Assembly (NCBI GenBank): GCA_037200125.1 | Contig: JBBCGS010000003.1 | Span: 992,001 to 1,056,000 of the forward strand | DNA from: JADGHX01 sp037200125 | GTDB taxonomy: Bacteria > Pseudomonadota > Gammaproteobacteria > Steroidobacterales > Steroidobacteraceae | Length of the DNA: 64,000 bases | Direction of reading: 5' to 3' | Shown: positions 35,022 to 43,268 of the stretch, in pieces | Position numbering within the stretch: position 1 is the first letter of the stretch | Layout: every line of letters begins with the position of its first letter | Made by a program: the position numbers and the translations under genes | The notes under the pieces: generated by a model | Told to the model about the DNA's origin: nothing | The model's input: only the letters and a program-made list of their open reading frames with translations | The model's database searches: none

Positions 35022-36869
35022 TCAGAACATTTCCGAGGGGCCGGGCGTCTTGATCTCGACCTTGTGGCGCGACGGAATGAAGTCACCCGTGATCATGTCT
35101 TCGTAGGCCTGGCCCGGGCCCACCATCGGATACACGCCGGCGTCGCGGTCGATCACCACTTCGAGGAACGCGGGGCCCTCGAACTTCATGAACTCCTCGA
35201 TCACGCGCGGCACGTCTTCCTTGCGGTCGAGGCGTACGGCATAACGGAAGCCATCGGCCTGCGCGGCCTTCACGAAGTCCTTCTTGTGCAGCGAGCGATC
35301 GCTCGCGGACAGGCGGCCCTTGTGGAACAGCTTCTGCCACTGTTTCACCATGCCGTCGCCGAAATTGTTCAGCACCACGACCTTGATGGGCAGGTCATAC
35401 GTGGTGACGGTCTCGAGCTCGCCCACGTTCATGCGGACGCTCGAGTCGCCATCGATGTCGATGACGAGGCGGTCGGGATTCGCGATCTGCGCGCCGATCG
35501 CCGCCGGCAGACCGAAACCCATCGTGCCCATGCTGCCCGAGGTGAGCCACAGGCGCGGCGCGCGGAAGTCGCAGTATTGCGCGGCCCACATCTGGTGCTG
35601 GCCGACGCCGGTCGCGATGATGGCATGGCCCTTCGCGTGCCTGTTGATCTCTTCGATGACGTAGTACGGCTGGATGAGCGGGCTGTTGCGATCGTAGTTC
35701 ATCGCATACTTGCTCTTCAGATCGGCGAGATGCGCGTGCCAGGGCGCGTAGTCGCGCTGGAACTTCTGCCGCTTGCCGAACGCCGTGAGCGCGCGTAGCG
35801 CATCGGCCATCGCGCCGATGTGCGCCCACTGCGCACGCTTCACCTTGTTCACTTCCGCGCGATCGATGTCGATGTGCGCGATGCGTTTCGCGTTGCGCGC
35901 GAACTTCGCGGGCACGCCGGCCACGCGATCGTCGAAGCGCGAGCCGAGCGCGAAGAGAAAGTCGCAATCATCCACGGCGTAGTTCGCAAACGCCGCGCCG
36001 TGCATGCCGAGCATGCGCATGCAGAGCGGGTTGTAGGTGTCGACCGCGCCGATGCCCATGAGCGTGGTGACGACCGGAATGCCGAAGGCTTCCGAAAACT
36101 CGCGCAGCGCGCTCGCCGCTTCGCCCGCGACGACGCCGCCACCGGCGTAAATGAGGGGGCGCTTGGCTTCACCGATCATCTCGAAAAGACGCGCGGCTTC
36201 GCCATCATCGACCGCGCGGCTCGCCAGCTCGTTCATGCGGCGGCGATAGCCCGGAATCGGCAGCGTGCCCGCGCCGACGAAGTTGCCTTCCCAGTTCTGC
36301 ACGTCCTTCGGCAAGTCCACGACCACGGGGCCGGGACGGCCGGTGCGCGCGATCTCGAACGCCGTGCGGATGGTGGCCTCGAGCTTGAGAGGGTCGGTCA
36401 CGAGGAAGATATGTTTCGCGACCGCGCCCATGATCGACGGCACCGGCGCTTCCTGGAACGCATCGGTACCGATGGCGGCGCGCGAGACCTGCCCGCAGAT
36501 CACCACCATGGGCACAGAGTCCGCCATGCAATCCCGAACGGGCGTAACGGTGTTCGTCGCACCGGGCCCGGACGTCACGAGACACACACCGACGCGCCCG
36601 CTCGAGCGCGAGTAGCCCGCGGCCATGAACCCCGCGCCCTGCTCGTTCGCCGGAACGATCAGCGGGATCTGCCGGTTGCCGGTGCGCTCGGCCTCGGCAT
36701 TGAAGAGAAACACGGCATCGTAGGTCGGCAGGATCGCGCCGCCGCTGTAGCCAAAGATCGCCGTCGTGCCTTCATCCGCTACGACCTGCATGACCATCTG
36801 GGCGCCCGTCATTTTCTGACCGGCAAGCGGATGACCAAGGGGGCGGGGCTGGATGACCGTGTCGCTCAT
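35022..36869 (-). CDS. ilvI: acetolactate synthase large subunit
   Basis: A 615-residue ThDP-dependent catalytic subunit of acetohydroxyacid synthase (valine, leucine and isoleucine synthesis). Features include the N-terminal catalytic Glu region (VADEGTTAIFGYSGGAILP), the FAD-linked middle domain (IYAGGGVVAGEA) and the ThDP-binding GDSSVRMN...NN segment near 465. ATG 36869 matches the family N-terminus; no clear Shine-Dalgarno site is seen. Unusually, the small subunit gene is not downstream but starts 298 bp upstream on the opposite strand, with a long palindrome between them. Confidence 0.93.
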   Translation of the reverse strand: MSDTVIQPRPLGHPLAGQKMTGAQMVMQVVADEGTTAIFGYSGGAILPTYDAVFLFNAEAERTGNRQIPLIVPANEQGAGFMAAGYSRSSGRVGVCLVTSGPGATNTVTPVRDCMADSVPMVVICGQVSRAAIGTDAFQEAPVPSIMGAVAKHIFLVTDPLKLEATIRTAFEIARTGRPGPVVVDLPKDVQNWEGNFVGAGTLPIPGYRRRMNELASRAVDDGEAARLFEMIGEAKRPLIYAGGGVVAGEAASALREFSEAFGIPVVTTLMGIGAVDTYNPLCMRMLGMHGAAFANYAVDDCDFLFALGSRFDDRVAGVPAKFARNAKRIAHIDIDRAEVNKVKRAQWAHIGAMADALRALTAFGKRQKFQRDYAPWHAHLADLKSKYAMNYDRNSPLIQPYYVIEEINRHAKGHAIIATGVGQHQMWAAQYCDFRAPRLWLTSGSMGTMGFGLPAAIGAQIANPDRLVIDIDGDSSVRMNVGELETVTTYDLPIKVVVLNNFGDGMVKQWQKLFHKGRLSASDRSLHKKDFVKAAQADGFRYAVRLDRKEDVPRVIEEFMKFEGPAFLEVVIDRDAGVYPMVGPGQAYEDMITGDFIPSRHKVEIKTPGPSEMF

Positions 36870-36996
36870 GGGAGTGCTGTAAGGAGCCCGAAAAGGGCGG
36901 GGACGTCGAAGACTAGCAGCTACGAGCGCGCCGGCAAACCCGGAAAAGCCTGGAATTTCACCCCCGCGCCACACCCGTCGCGTACCGCGCTCACCG

Positions 36997-37148
36997 CAGG
37001 CGTTCGCAGGTGGCGTCTCGCTCGAAAGGCAGTCGGCGGGGACGTCTGCGCGTAGGACGTACGCGCAGACGAGGCCCCCGCAGGATGCGGTCTTACGGCC
37101 GGTCCCCGCCCAGGGCCTTTCGAGTGAGACGCCGCCTGCGAACGCCTG
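36997..37148. repeat. long palindrome with nested hairpins, copy 1 (family 2)
   Basis: Outer arms 36997-37030 and 37115-37148 pair over 34 bp with two differences, both of which become G-U pairs in a + strand transcript. Inside are a second stem (GCGGGGAC/GTCCCCGC), a perfect 11-bp hairpin at 37044-37070 (GTCTGCGCGTA stem) and a small CCGCA/TGCGG hairpin. The inner part recurs almost exactly at 56509-56662, where the outer arms are a different sequence. It ends 19 bp before ilvH and so would lie in its mRNA leader. Confidence 0.85.
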
Positions 37149-37167
37149 TATTCTTCGAGCCAACCCT

Positions 37168-37701
37168 ATGAACGCGACACCACAACCCGCCGCCGCTCCT
37201 GCGCGGCACATCATCGCCATCCTCCTGCAGAACGAAGCCGGCGCCCTGACCCGCGTAGCGGGCCTCTTCTCGACGCGCGGCTACAACATCGAATCCCTTT
37301 CGGTAGCCGCCACCGACGATCCAACGGTATCGCGCATTACGCTCGTCACCAAAGGGTCCGACGCGGTGATCCAGCAGATCGCGAACCAGCTGAACAAGCT
37401 CATCGACGTCGTCAGCGTCGAGGACATGACCGGCGGCGAGCATCTGGAGCGCGAGCTCGTGCTGCTGAAACTGAAAGTGCGGCCCGAGCAGACCGATGTC
37501 GTGCGAGGTTATGTCGTGCGCACCGGCGGTCGCGTGCTCGACCCGGCGACGGATTGCTTCATCGTCGAGCTGACCGCCAGCGAAGCCGAAGTGAACTCGT
37601 TCATTGTCGACCTGGATCGCCAGGCCGAATTGCTCGAGGTCGTTCGCAGCGGTGCGCTGGGAATCGGCCGCAGTGGCCGCAGCCTGCGCGTAGTCCGCTA
37701 G
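37168..37701 (+). CDS. ilvH: acetolactate synthase small (regulatory) subunit
   Basis: A 177-residue regulatory subunit. The N-terminal ACT domain (IIAILLQNEAGALTRVAGLF, about 14-33, with RGYNIESLSV) binds valine for feedback control; the C-terminal half matches the second ferredoxin-like domain. It lies divergent from the large subunit gene instead of downstream of it. The structured palindrome upstream may affect expression. No leader peptide rich in branched amino acids was seen. Confidence 0.93.
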   Translation: MNATPQPAAAPARHIIAILLQNEAGALTRVAGLFSTRGYNIESLSVAATDDPTVSRITLVTKGSDAVIQQIANQLNKLIDVVSVEDMTGGEHLERELVLLKLKVRPEQTDVVRGYVVRTGGRVLDPATDCFIVELTASEAEVNSFIVDLDRQAELLEVVRSGALGIGRSGRSLRVVR

Positions 37702-37846
37702 CTGAGAGACCCCAGTCGAGCGACATGAAGCGCGCCGTCTTCCCGCGGCGCCCGCGAGTTCGCTTTTTGGCGCGGACTTGCCCTGTCGACCGCCCAGCGC
37801 GAGGCCGCCCTCTTGGCCGCCCGGCGATTGAGGGCGTCCTGGTTCT

Positions 37847-38821
37847 TCAAGGAATCAAAACCGTCGAGCCCGTAGTCTTGCGGGCCTCGAGATCCGCGTG
37901 CGCCTGCGCCACATCCTCGAGCGCGTAAGTCTGGTCTATGCGCACCTTCACTTTCTTGCTCTTCACAGCCGCAAACAATTCCTTCGCGGTGGCCAGCAAA
38001 TCCTCACGCTTCGCGACGTAGCTGAATAACGTAGGTCTGGTGACAAACAGCGACCCGCGCTTCGACAACTCGAGCGGATTGAACGACGGCGGCGCCCCCG
38101 ACGCGTTCCCGAACGACACCATCATGCCGAGCGGCCGAAGCGAATCGAGCGACTCGAAGAAAGTGTCCTTACCCACCGCGTCGTACACAACGTGCACGCC
38201 AAGGCCTTTCGTCAGCTTCTTTACGCTCGCGGCGATCTCATCGCGCCCCGAAATGAGCACGTGCTTGTAACCGTGCTGGCGCGCGAGCCGCGCCTTCGCG
38301 TCGCTGCCGACCACACCGATCACCGTTGCACCGAGGGACTTCGCCCACTGCCCGAGCAGAAGCCCTACGCCGCCCGCAGCCGCGTGGACGAGCACGAAAT
38401 CCCCTTTCTTCACACGATACGTACGGCGCAACAGATACTGAGCGGTCATCCCCTTCAGCATGATCGCCGCGGCCTGCTGATCTGAAATACCGCTGGGCAC
38501 TTTCACGACGCGATCCGCCGGCACATTGCGCACTTCGCTGTACGCGCCCGGAGAGGTGCTCACATAGGCGACGCGGTCGCCGACGCGAACATCCCGCACC
38601 TTCTTGCCCCGTGCCTCGACGACGCCGGCGGCTTCGCGACCGAGCCCGCTCGGAAGCGCAAGCGGGTAAAGCCCGTTCCGGTCGTACACATCGATGAAGT
38701 TCACCCCGATGGCGGTGTGTCGAACCCGCACCTCGTCGGGGCTGGGCGCGCCGACCTCGACCTCTTCGAACTTCAGGACATCCGGTCCGCCGGTCTGATG
38801 AATTCGTATCGCGCTGGGCAT
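37847..38821 (-). CDS. quinone oxidoreductase (zeta-crystallin type)
   Basis: A 324-residue NADPH-dependent medium-chain reductase without zinc ligands. Landmarks are GVNFIDVYDRNGLYPL (about 45-60), and the cofactor loop AAAGGVGLLLGQWAKSLGA (about 145-163) of the quinone reductase family. It would reduce quinones by one or two electrons and is often a stress enzyme. ATG 38821 gives the usual family N-terminus; the longer open frame is in the divergent spacer. Confidence 0.9.
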   Translation of the reverse strand: MPSAIRIHQTGGPDVLKFEEVEVGAPSPDEVRVRHTAIGVNFIDVYDRNGLYPLALPSGLGREAAGVVEARGKKVRDVRVGDRVAYVSTSPGAYSEVRNVPADRVVKVPSGISDQQAAAIMLKGMTAQYLLRRTYRVKKGDFVLVHAAAGGVGLLLGQWAKSLGATVIGVVGSDAKARLARQHGYKHVLISGRDEIAASVKKLTKGLGVHVVYDAVGKDTFFESLDSLRPLGMMVSFGNASGAPPSFNPLELSKRGSLFVTRPTLFSYVAKREDLLATAKELFAAVKSKKVKVRIDQTYALEDVAQAHADLEARKTTGSTVLIP

Positions 38822-39009
38822 GGACAAGCTCTCGTCTGGTGCAACCACTGGCGGCGATCCGGCCGTACAGCCGATGTGAGCCGGTTCGCAGATTCGTAAT
38901 AGAGAGCCCCGAATCATACGGATTCTCCGCCGGAGAGCGAACGGGCTCGCACAGGCGGGCCCCGCGCGGGACTAAAGTCGATGCGTCTCGGTTTTGGCTC
39001 ACCTATCTC

Positions 39010-40848
39010 ATGGAGAAGAGCGAACTTCCGCCTTCCGGAGAGGCATCGACCCGTCGGCCGGAAGGGGGGAAATCAACCTCCGCCCTGACCGACCTGCTTC
39101 GTCGTGCCCTCGGTGAGCTCGACGCCTCGGCCGTCGGCGTCACGCGCGCCCTAGGCGGGCCGCCGCGCTACTTCACCCGAAGCGCGATCGCCGCGCAGTT
39201 CTTCGAAGACATCTGCGCCACGGGGCTCGATACGCTGAAGGAGCAGACGCAGGCGAAGGCCGGTGTATTCGGCACCAATCGCGTCAAGGGCGACTCCCAG
39301 GGGCCGGTGCGCGGGCGCCTCATCGCCGTTTCACTGCGCAGCTCGAAAGGGTTGCCGCTCGGCATTCTGATTGCGACCCGACTCATCGAAGAGCCGAAGT
39401 TCGGCGCGCAGGAGTCGCAGAAGCTGCTGTCACTGGCGGCGGAGTTCGCCGCCGCGCTGACGCCGCCCAAGCCGGCGATTCCCGAACCGCCCGTGATCGC
39501 ACCGGTCGCCGCCGCGGCCGACCGCGACTGCACGGTGACGACGCTCCTCGACTGGAGCGCGTTCGAGAAGCAGATTCGCAAGACCGAAAACACGGACCGC
39601 CTGGCTGGGTGCGTCATCTATGGCGACATGGACCAGATCCATGTCATCAACAAGCTCGCGGGCTTCGCGGCCGGCGATCGAGCCATTGCCGAAGCCGGCG
39701 CGGCGCTTCAGACCGCACAGCTGCCGCCCGGCTCGTGCTCCTGCCATCTTTCGGGCGATCGCTACACTGTTTACGTTCCCCACACGACACTCGCGCAGGC
39801 GCGGCGGATTGCGGAAACGCTCAGCAAGAGCGTGAGCGGCCTGTCGGCCGAAGTGCACTCGGTGCCGACGCCGCTTTCGATTTCGTTCGGCGTGGCTGTG
39901 ATTCCTTCGACAGAGGGCGGGCTGAGCCACGCGCTCGCCGCAGCCGAAGCGGCCTGCAAAACCGCCAAGGATCGCGGCCGCGGACGCGTGGAGGTCTACC
40001 AGGACGCGGACCAAAGCATCGTTCGTCGCAACGATGATGTGCTCGTCGCCGACCGCCTGCGGCACGCGCTCGAAGAAGGCCGTGTCGAAGTGTTCGCGCA
40101 ACCGATCGTGCGGCTGCACGGGCATTCATCGAGCACGCATTACGAATTGTTGATGCGGCTGATCGGCGATGCCGGCACGCATCTCTCACCGGCGTGGTTC
40201 ATGTCCGCCGCCACTCGCTATCGCATGCTGCCGGCGCTGGATCGCGCCGTGCTCCAGCACATCTTCGGCAAACTCGACAAATATCGCGCGCAGCTGATGA
40301 AGAAGAACCTGCGGTTCTCGGTGAACCTGTCGGGCCCTTCGATCGGCGATCCGGACTTCATCGAGTGGCTGGGCACGCATATCGGCGGCGGCGGTGTGCC
40401 GGGGAGCTGGTTGCAGTTCGAGATCACGGAAACAGCGGCGGTCGCAAACGTAGCGCAGACCCAGGCGCTCATGCGGCGGCTGAAAGCGCGCGGCGTTCAG
40501 TTCGCGCTCGACGACTTCGGCACGGGTGTCAGCTCGTTCGCGTATCTCAAGTTTTTCGACGTGAACATGCTGAAGCTCGACGGCTCCTTCGTGCGGGACC
40601 TGCTCGCCAACTCCCGCTCGGAGTCGCTCGTGCGCGGCATCGCTCAACTGGGTCGCGGCATGAACATTGAAACCGTCGCCGAATGCGTGGAAACCGCCGA
40701 GGTGCGCGACCGGCTCACCGAGCTCGGCGTCGACTGCGCGCAGGGGTTTTTCTTCGGCCGGCCCAGGCCGATCGAAGACATCCTGGCGATCGAGCTGCGC
40801 GACGAAGCTCCCGCACCCGTCCCCGAGAAAGACCCCGCCGCGGCCTAG
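39010..40848 (+). CDS. degenerate GGDEF-EAL cyclic-di-GMP protein
   Basis: 612 residues, soluble. An N-terminal GAF-like region (about 20-160) is followed by a GGDEF domain whose active motif is reduced to LSGDRY, hence no cyclase activity is expected. The C-terminal EAL domain (about 340-600) keeps ELLMRL in place of EALLR, plus the ligands ALDDFGTG, LKLDGSF and AECVETAE and the family end AQGFFFGRP. It is probably a c-di-GMP phosphodiesterase tuned by the upstream domains. It overlaps the convergent ferredoxin gene by 4 bp. Confidence 0.87.
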   Translation: MEKSELPPSGEASTRRPEGGKSTSALTDLLRRALGELDASAVGVTRALGGPPRYFTRSAIAAQFFEDICATGLDTLKEQTQAKAGVFGTNRVKGDSQGPVRGRLIAVSLRSSKGLPLGILIATRLIEEPKFGAQESQKLLSLAAEFAAALTPPKPAIPEPPVIAPVAAAADRDCTVTTLLDWSAFEKQIRKTENTDRLAGCVIYGDMDQIHVINKLAGFAAGDRAIAEAGAALQTAQLPPGSCSCHLSGDRYTVYVPHTTLAQARRIAETLSKSVSGLSAEVHSVPTPLSISFGVAVIPSTEGGLSHALAAAEAACKTAKDRGRGRVEVYQDADQSIVRRNDDVLVADRLRHALEEGRVEVFAQPIVRLHGHSSSTHYELLMRLIGDAGTHLSPAWFMSAATRYRMLPALDRAVLQHIFGKLDKYRAQLMKKNLRFSVNLSGPSIGDPDFIEWLGTHIGGGGVPGSWLQFEITETAAVANVAQTQALMRRLKARGVQFALDDFGTGVSSFAYLKFFDVNMLKLDGSFVRDLLANSRSESLVRGIAQLGRGMNIETVAECVETAEVRDRLTELGVDCAQGFFFGRPRPIEDILAIELRDEAPAPVPEKDPAAA

Positions 40849-41207
40849 CCCGGCAGGGGCGCCTCAGCCAGCACCAGATCCCCGACCGGCTCGCCGCCGA
40901 TCAGGTGCTCCTGGATGATTCTTTCCAGATTCTTCGGGGTGCAGCGCCGATACCAGGTGCCATCCGGATAGACCACGGCGATCGGGCCTTCCATGCAGAC
41001 CCGAAGGCAATCCGCCTTTGTCCGCATGACGCCGCGCTCGGCATCGGCGAGCCCGAGCTCCTTCAGCCGCTTCTTGAGGAATTTCCAGGACTCGTCCGCC
41101 TCGTCGGCGGGCGCGCACTTGCCGTGCACGCACAGGAATACATGCCGGCGTGAATGGCCGACCTTGATCTCGTCGAGGATGTTCCGCAGCGATTCGTCTT
41201 TGCTCAT
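40845..41207 (-). CDS. thioredoxin-like (2Fe-2S) ferredoxin
   Basis: A 120-residue protein of the thioredoxin-like 2Fe-2S ferredoxin group. Four candidate cluster cysteines occur as CVHGKC (about 25-30) and DCLRVC (about 66-71), followed by the typical GPIAVVYPDGTWYRRCTP. It probably transfers single electrons; partner unknown, though a ferredoxin reductase gene lies 0.7 kb away on the other strand. It starts at ATG 41207 and its end overlaps the convergent EAL gene. Confidence 0.85.
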   Translation of the reverse strand: MSKDESLRNILDEIKVGHSRRHVFLCVHGKCAPADEADESWKFLKKRLKELGLADAERGVMRTKADCLRVCMEGPIAVVYPDGTWYRRCTPKNLERIIQEHLIGGEPVGDLVLAEAPLPG

Positions 41208-41220
41208 CGCTCGGACTGTA

Positions 41221-41282
41221 ACGACTCCCTCGGGCGGTCGCACGAGGTCCGCGCGTGCGACGCGCGGACCTCGTGGAGTCGT
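41221..41282 (-). repeat. perfect hairpin between glnB and the ferredoxin gene
   Basis: The core 41241-41275 is a 15-bp perfect stem (CACGAGGTCCGCGCG with its complement) and 5-nt loop, itself enclosed by a 7-bp outer stem (ACGACTC/GAGTCGT). It lies in the gap behind glnB and ahead of the ferredoxin gene on the same strand. There is no T-run, so it may stabilise the glnB 3' end or partly terminate. Confidence 0.6.
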
Positions 41283-41297
41283 TCGTGCGACGGCGCT

Positions 41298-41636
41298 TTA
41301 CAGCGCGGCGTCGTCGGTCTCGCCGGTACGGATGCGGATGACGCGGTCGATGTCGGTGATGAAGATCTTGCCGTCGCCGACCTTGCCGGTCTTGGACGAC
41401 TTGAGAATGGCTTCAACGACTTGATCCACGAGGTCGCTGCGGACAGCGACTTCGATCTTGGTCTTGGGCACGAAGTCGACGACGTATTCGGCACCCCGGT
41501 AGAGCTCGGTGTGGCCGCGTTGGCGGCCGAAGCCTTTGACTTCCGTAACCGTCATGCCCGAAACGCCGATGTCAGACAGCGCTGCGCGCACGTCGTCGAG
41601 CTTGAATGGCTTGATGATCGCGGTGACCAGTTTCAT
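41298..41636 (-). CDS. glnB: P-II nitrogen regulatory protein
   Basis: A 112-residue trimeric signal protein that senses ATP/ADP, 2-oxoglutarate and, through uridylylation, glutamine. The T-loop GRQRGHTELYRGAEY carries Tyr51, the uridylylation site, and the C-terminal signature KIFITDIDRVIRIRTGE is intact. Whether it is GlnB or GlnK cannot be settled by sequence; no amtB follows. A sigma-54-like promoter lies about 100 bp upstream, which would favour nitrogen-limited expression as for glnK. Confidence 0.95.
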   Translation of the reverse strand: MKLVTAIIKPFKLDDVRAALSDIGVSGMTVTEVKGFGRQRGHTELYRGAEYVVDFVPKTKIEVAVRSDLVDQVVEAILKSSKTGKVGDGKIFITDIDRVIRIRTGETDDAAL

Positions 41637-41733
41637 GAGCGAGCTCCCGTCGGGTCTTGCACTTTATTAAATTGGAATTGCTCGGATTATGCAGGCACGT
41701 GTTTTATGCAGGCACATACAGGCACGGGCATTT

Positions 41734-41749
41734 TGCAGTATTCATGCCA
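41734..41749 (-). promoter_or_regulatory. candidate sigma-54 promoter of glnB
   Basis: On the - strand the sequence is TGGCATGAATACTGCA, close to the sigma-54 consensus TGGCAC-N5-TTGC, with exact GG-to-GC spacing of 10 bp. Transcription would start near 41722, giving an 85-nt leader containing three GTGCCTG repeats. No clear NtrC dyad was recognised upstream. Confidence 0.5.
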
Positions 41750-41901
41750 TCACCTGACAGGCTTATTCGTGCTGTGAAATCACGGGGTTTCGCGCGAATG
41801 ATACGGGAGCGAGCGGCACGGCCGCACCATTTCGGCGCGAGCGCCTCAGATCGTCGCCCCGCATTGGTGCGAGGCCGCCTGAGCTATGCTCCCGCTCCCA
41901 A

Positions 41902-43119
41902 ATGCTCAGTCACATCCTGATAGTCGGTGCCGGACAGGCTGCCATCCAGGCGATCGACACGTTGAGGCGCAAGGGTTTCTCCGGGCAGATCACCCTCGTG
42001 GGCGAGGAACCGTGGCTGCCATACCAGCGTCCGCCGCTATCCAAGAAATTCCTGTCTGGCGGGATGGAGCGCGAGCGGCTGCTGATTCGGCCGCAGACTT
42101 TCTATGCGGAGCATCGGGTGCAGACGCATCTCGGGCGTCGCGCGGTGGAAATCGACAGATCGGGTCAGTCCGTACGCCTGGATGACGGGACGGCCATCGG
42201 TTACGACGCCCTGCTGGTAGCGACTGGCAGCGCTCCCCGCCACATTCCGGTCCCCGGAGCGAACCTCGGCGGCGTGCACTTACTACGCAACATCGCCGAT
42301 GTGGAGCGCATTCGCGCCGATCTGGCTGCCGCGCGCAAGCTCGTGATCATCGGCGCCGGCTACATCGGGCTCGAGGTAGCCGCGACCGCGCGCGAGATGG
42401 GCCTGGAAGTCACCGTGCTCGAGCAGTCCGATCGGGTGATGAGCCGGGTGACCGCCCCTCAGGTCTCCTCCTTCTATGAGACCGAGCACACGAAGAAGGG
42501 AGTTCGGGTGATCTGCGGCACTCAGGTGGACGCCCTGGAAGGTTCGGAAGGCCGGGTACGCACCGCAGTCTGCGCGGATGGCTCGACCCACGAAGCGGAT
42601 GCGGTGCTCGTCGGCATCGGGGTAGGTCCGCGCGATGAGCTGGCGCAAGCCGCCGGCCTCGACTGCCTGAACGGCATTGTGGTCGACCAGCATTGCCGGA
42701 CGTCGGATCCACATATCTATGCCGCCGGCGACTGCACCAGCCACCCGAGCGTGCACTACGGGCGGCGGGTTCGGCTCGAGTCCGTCGACAACGCGTTCGA
42801 GCAGGCGTCGAGTGCCGCACTCAACCTGCTTGGCGTGCCGACGCCGCACGACAAGGTTCCCTGGTTCTGGTCCGATCAGTACGACCTGAAGATGATCATC
42901 GTGGGCCTGAGCCACGGCTACGACGAGGCCATTACGCGCGGGTCGCCGGCGTCTCGCGGTTTCAGCGTGTGCTATCTGCGCGAGGGCGAGCTCATCGCCA
43001 TCGACACGGTGAATGCGCCGAAGGATCAGATGGCGGCACGCAAGCTCATCCCGGCGCGCGTTCGCCCCAACCGCGACAAGCTGGTGGAACCCGGCATCCC
43101 CCTCAAGGATTGTCTCTAG
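41902..43119 (+). CDS. ferredoxin reductase (FAD-dependent, putidaredoxin reductase type)
   Basis: A 405-residue flavoprotein. FAD- and NAD-binding Rossmann motifs are ILIVGAGQAAIQAI (about 4-17) and LVIIGAGYIGLEVAA (about 148-162); the second FAD contact is IYAAGDCTSHPS (about 272-283). The C-terminal domain matches the reductase_C type of putidaredoxin, terpredoxin and rhodocoxin reductases, which pass electrons from NADH to a ferredoxin for a P450 or dioxygenase. No such oxygenase is in the window. The nearby 2Fe-2S protein is of a different fold and is not an obvious partner. Confidence 0.9.
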   Translation: MLSHILIVGAGQAAIQAIDTLRRKGFSGQITLVGEEPWLPYQRPPLSKKFLSGGMERERLLIRPQTFYAEHRVQTHLGRRAVEIDRSGQSVRLDDGTAIGYDALLVATGSAPRHIPVPGANLGGVHLLRNIADVERIRADLAAARKLVIIGAGYIGLEVAATAREMGLEVTVLEQSDRVMSRVTAPQVSSFYETEHTKKGVRVICGTQVDALEGSEGRVRTAVCADGSTHEADAVLVGIGVGPRDELAQAAGLDCLNGIVVDQHCRTSDPHIYAAGDCTSHPSVHYGRRVRLESVDNAFEQASSAALNLLGVPTPHDKVPWFWSDQYDLKMIIVGLSHGYDEAITRGSPASRGFSVCYLREGELIAIDTVNAPKDQMAARKLIPARVRPNRDKLVEPGIPLKDCL

Positions 43120-43268
43120 GCAGCGACGTTTTCCCCGCTCAACGCGGCAGGCGCAATGTTCCGCGCAAGGCCTCACCGACCAAAGTCGCCGTAGTGTGAT
43201 CCGCTCAGGAGCCGGACACGGCCTCGTCCGTTAAACATACGGCTCACATCCAGGGGATTTGCTACCGA

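Noticed and set aside
41750..41800. NtrC binding site upstream of the glnB sigma-54 promoter
   Set aside because: Only a poor CGTG...CACG dyad is present, not the expected GCAC...GTGC arrangement.
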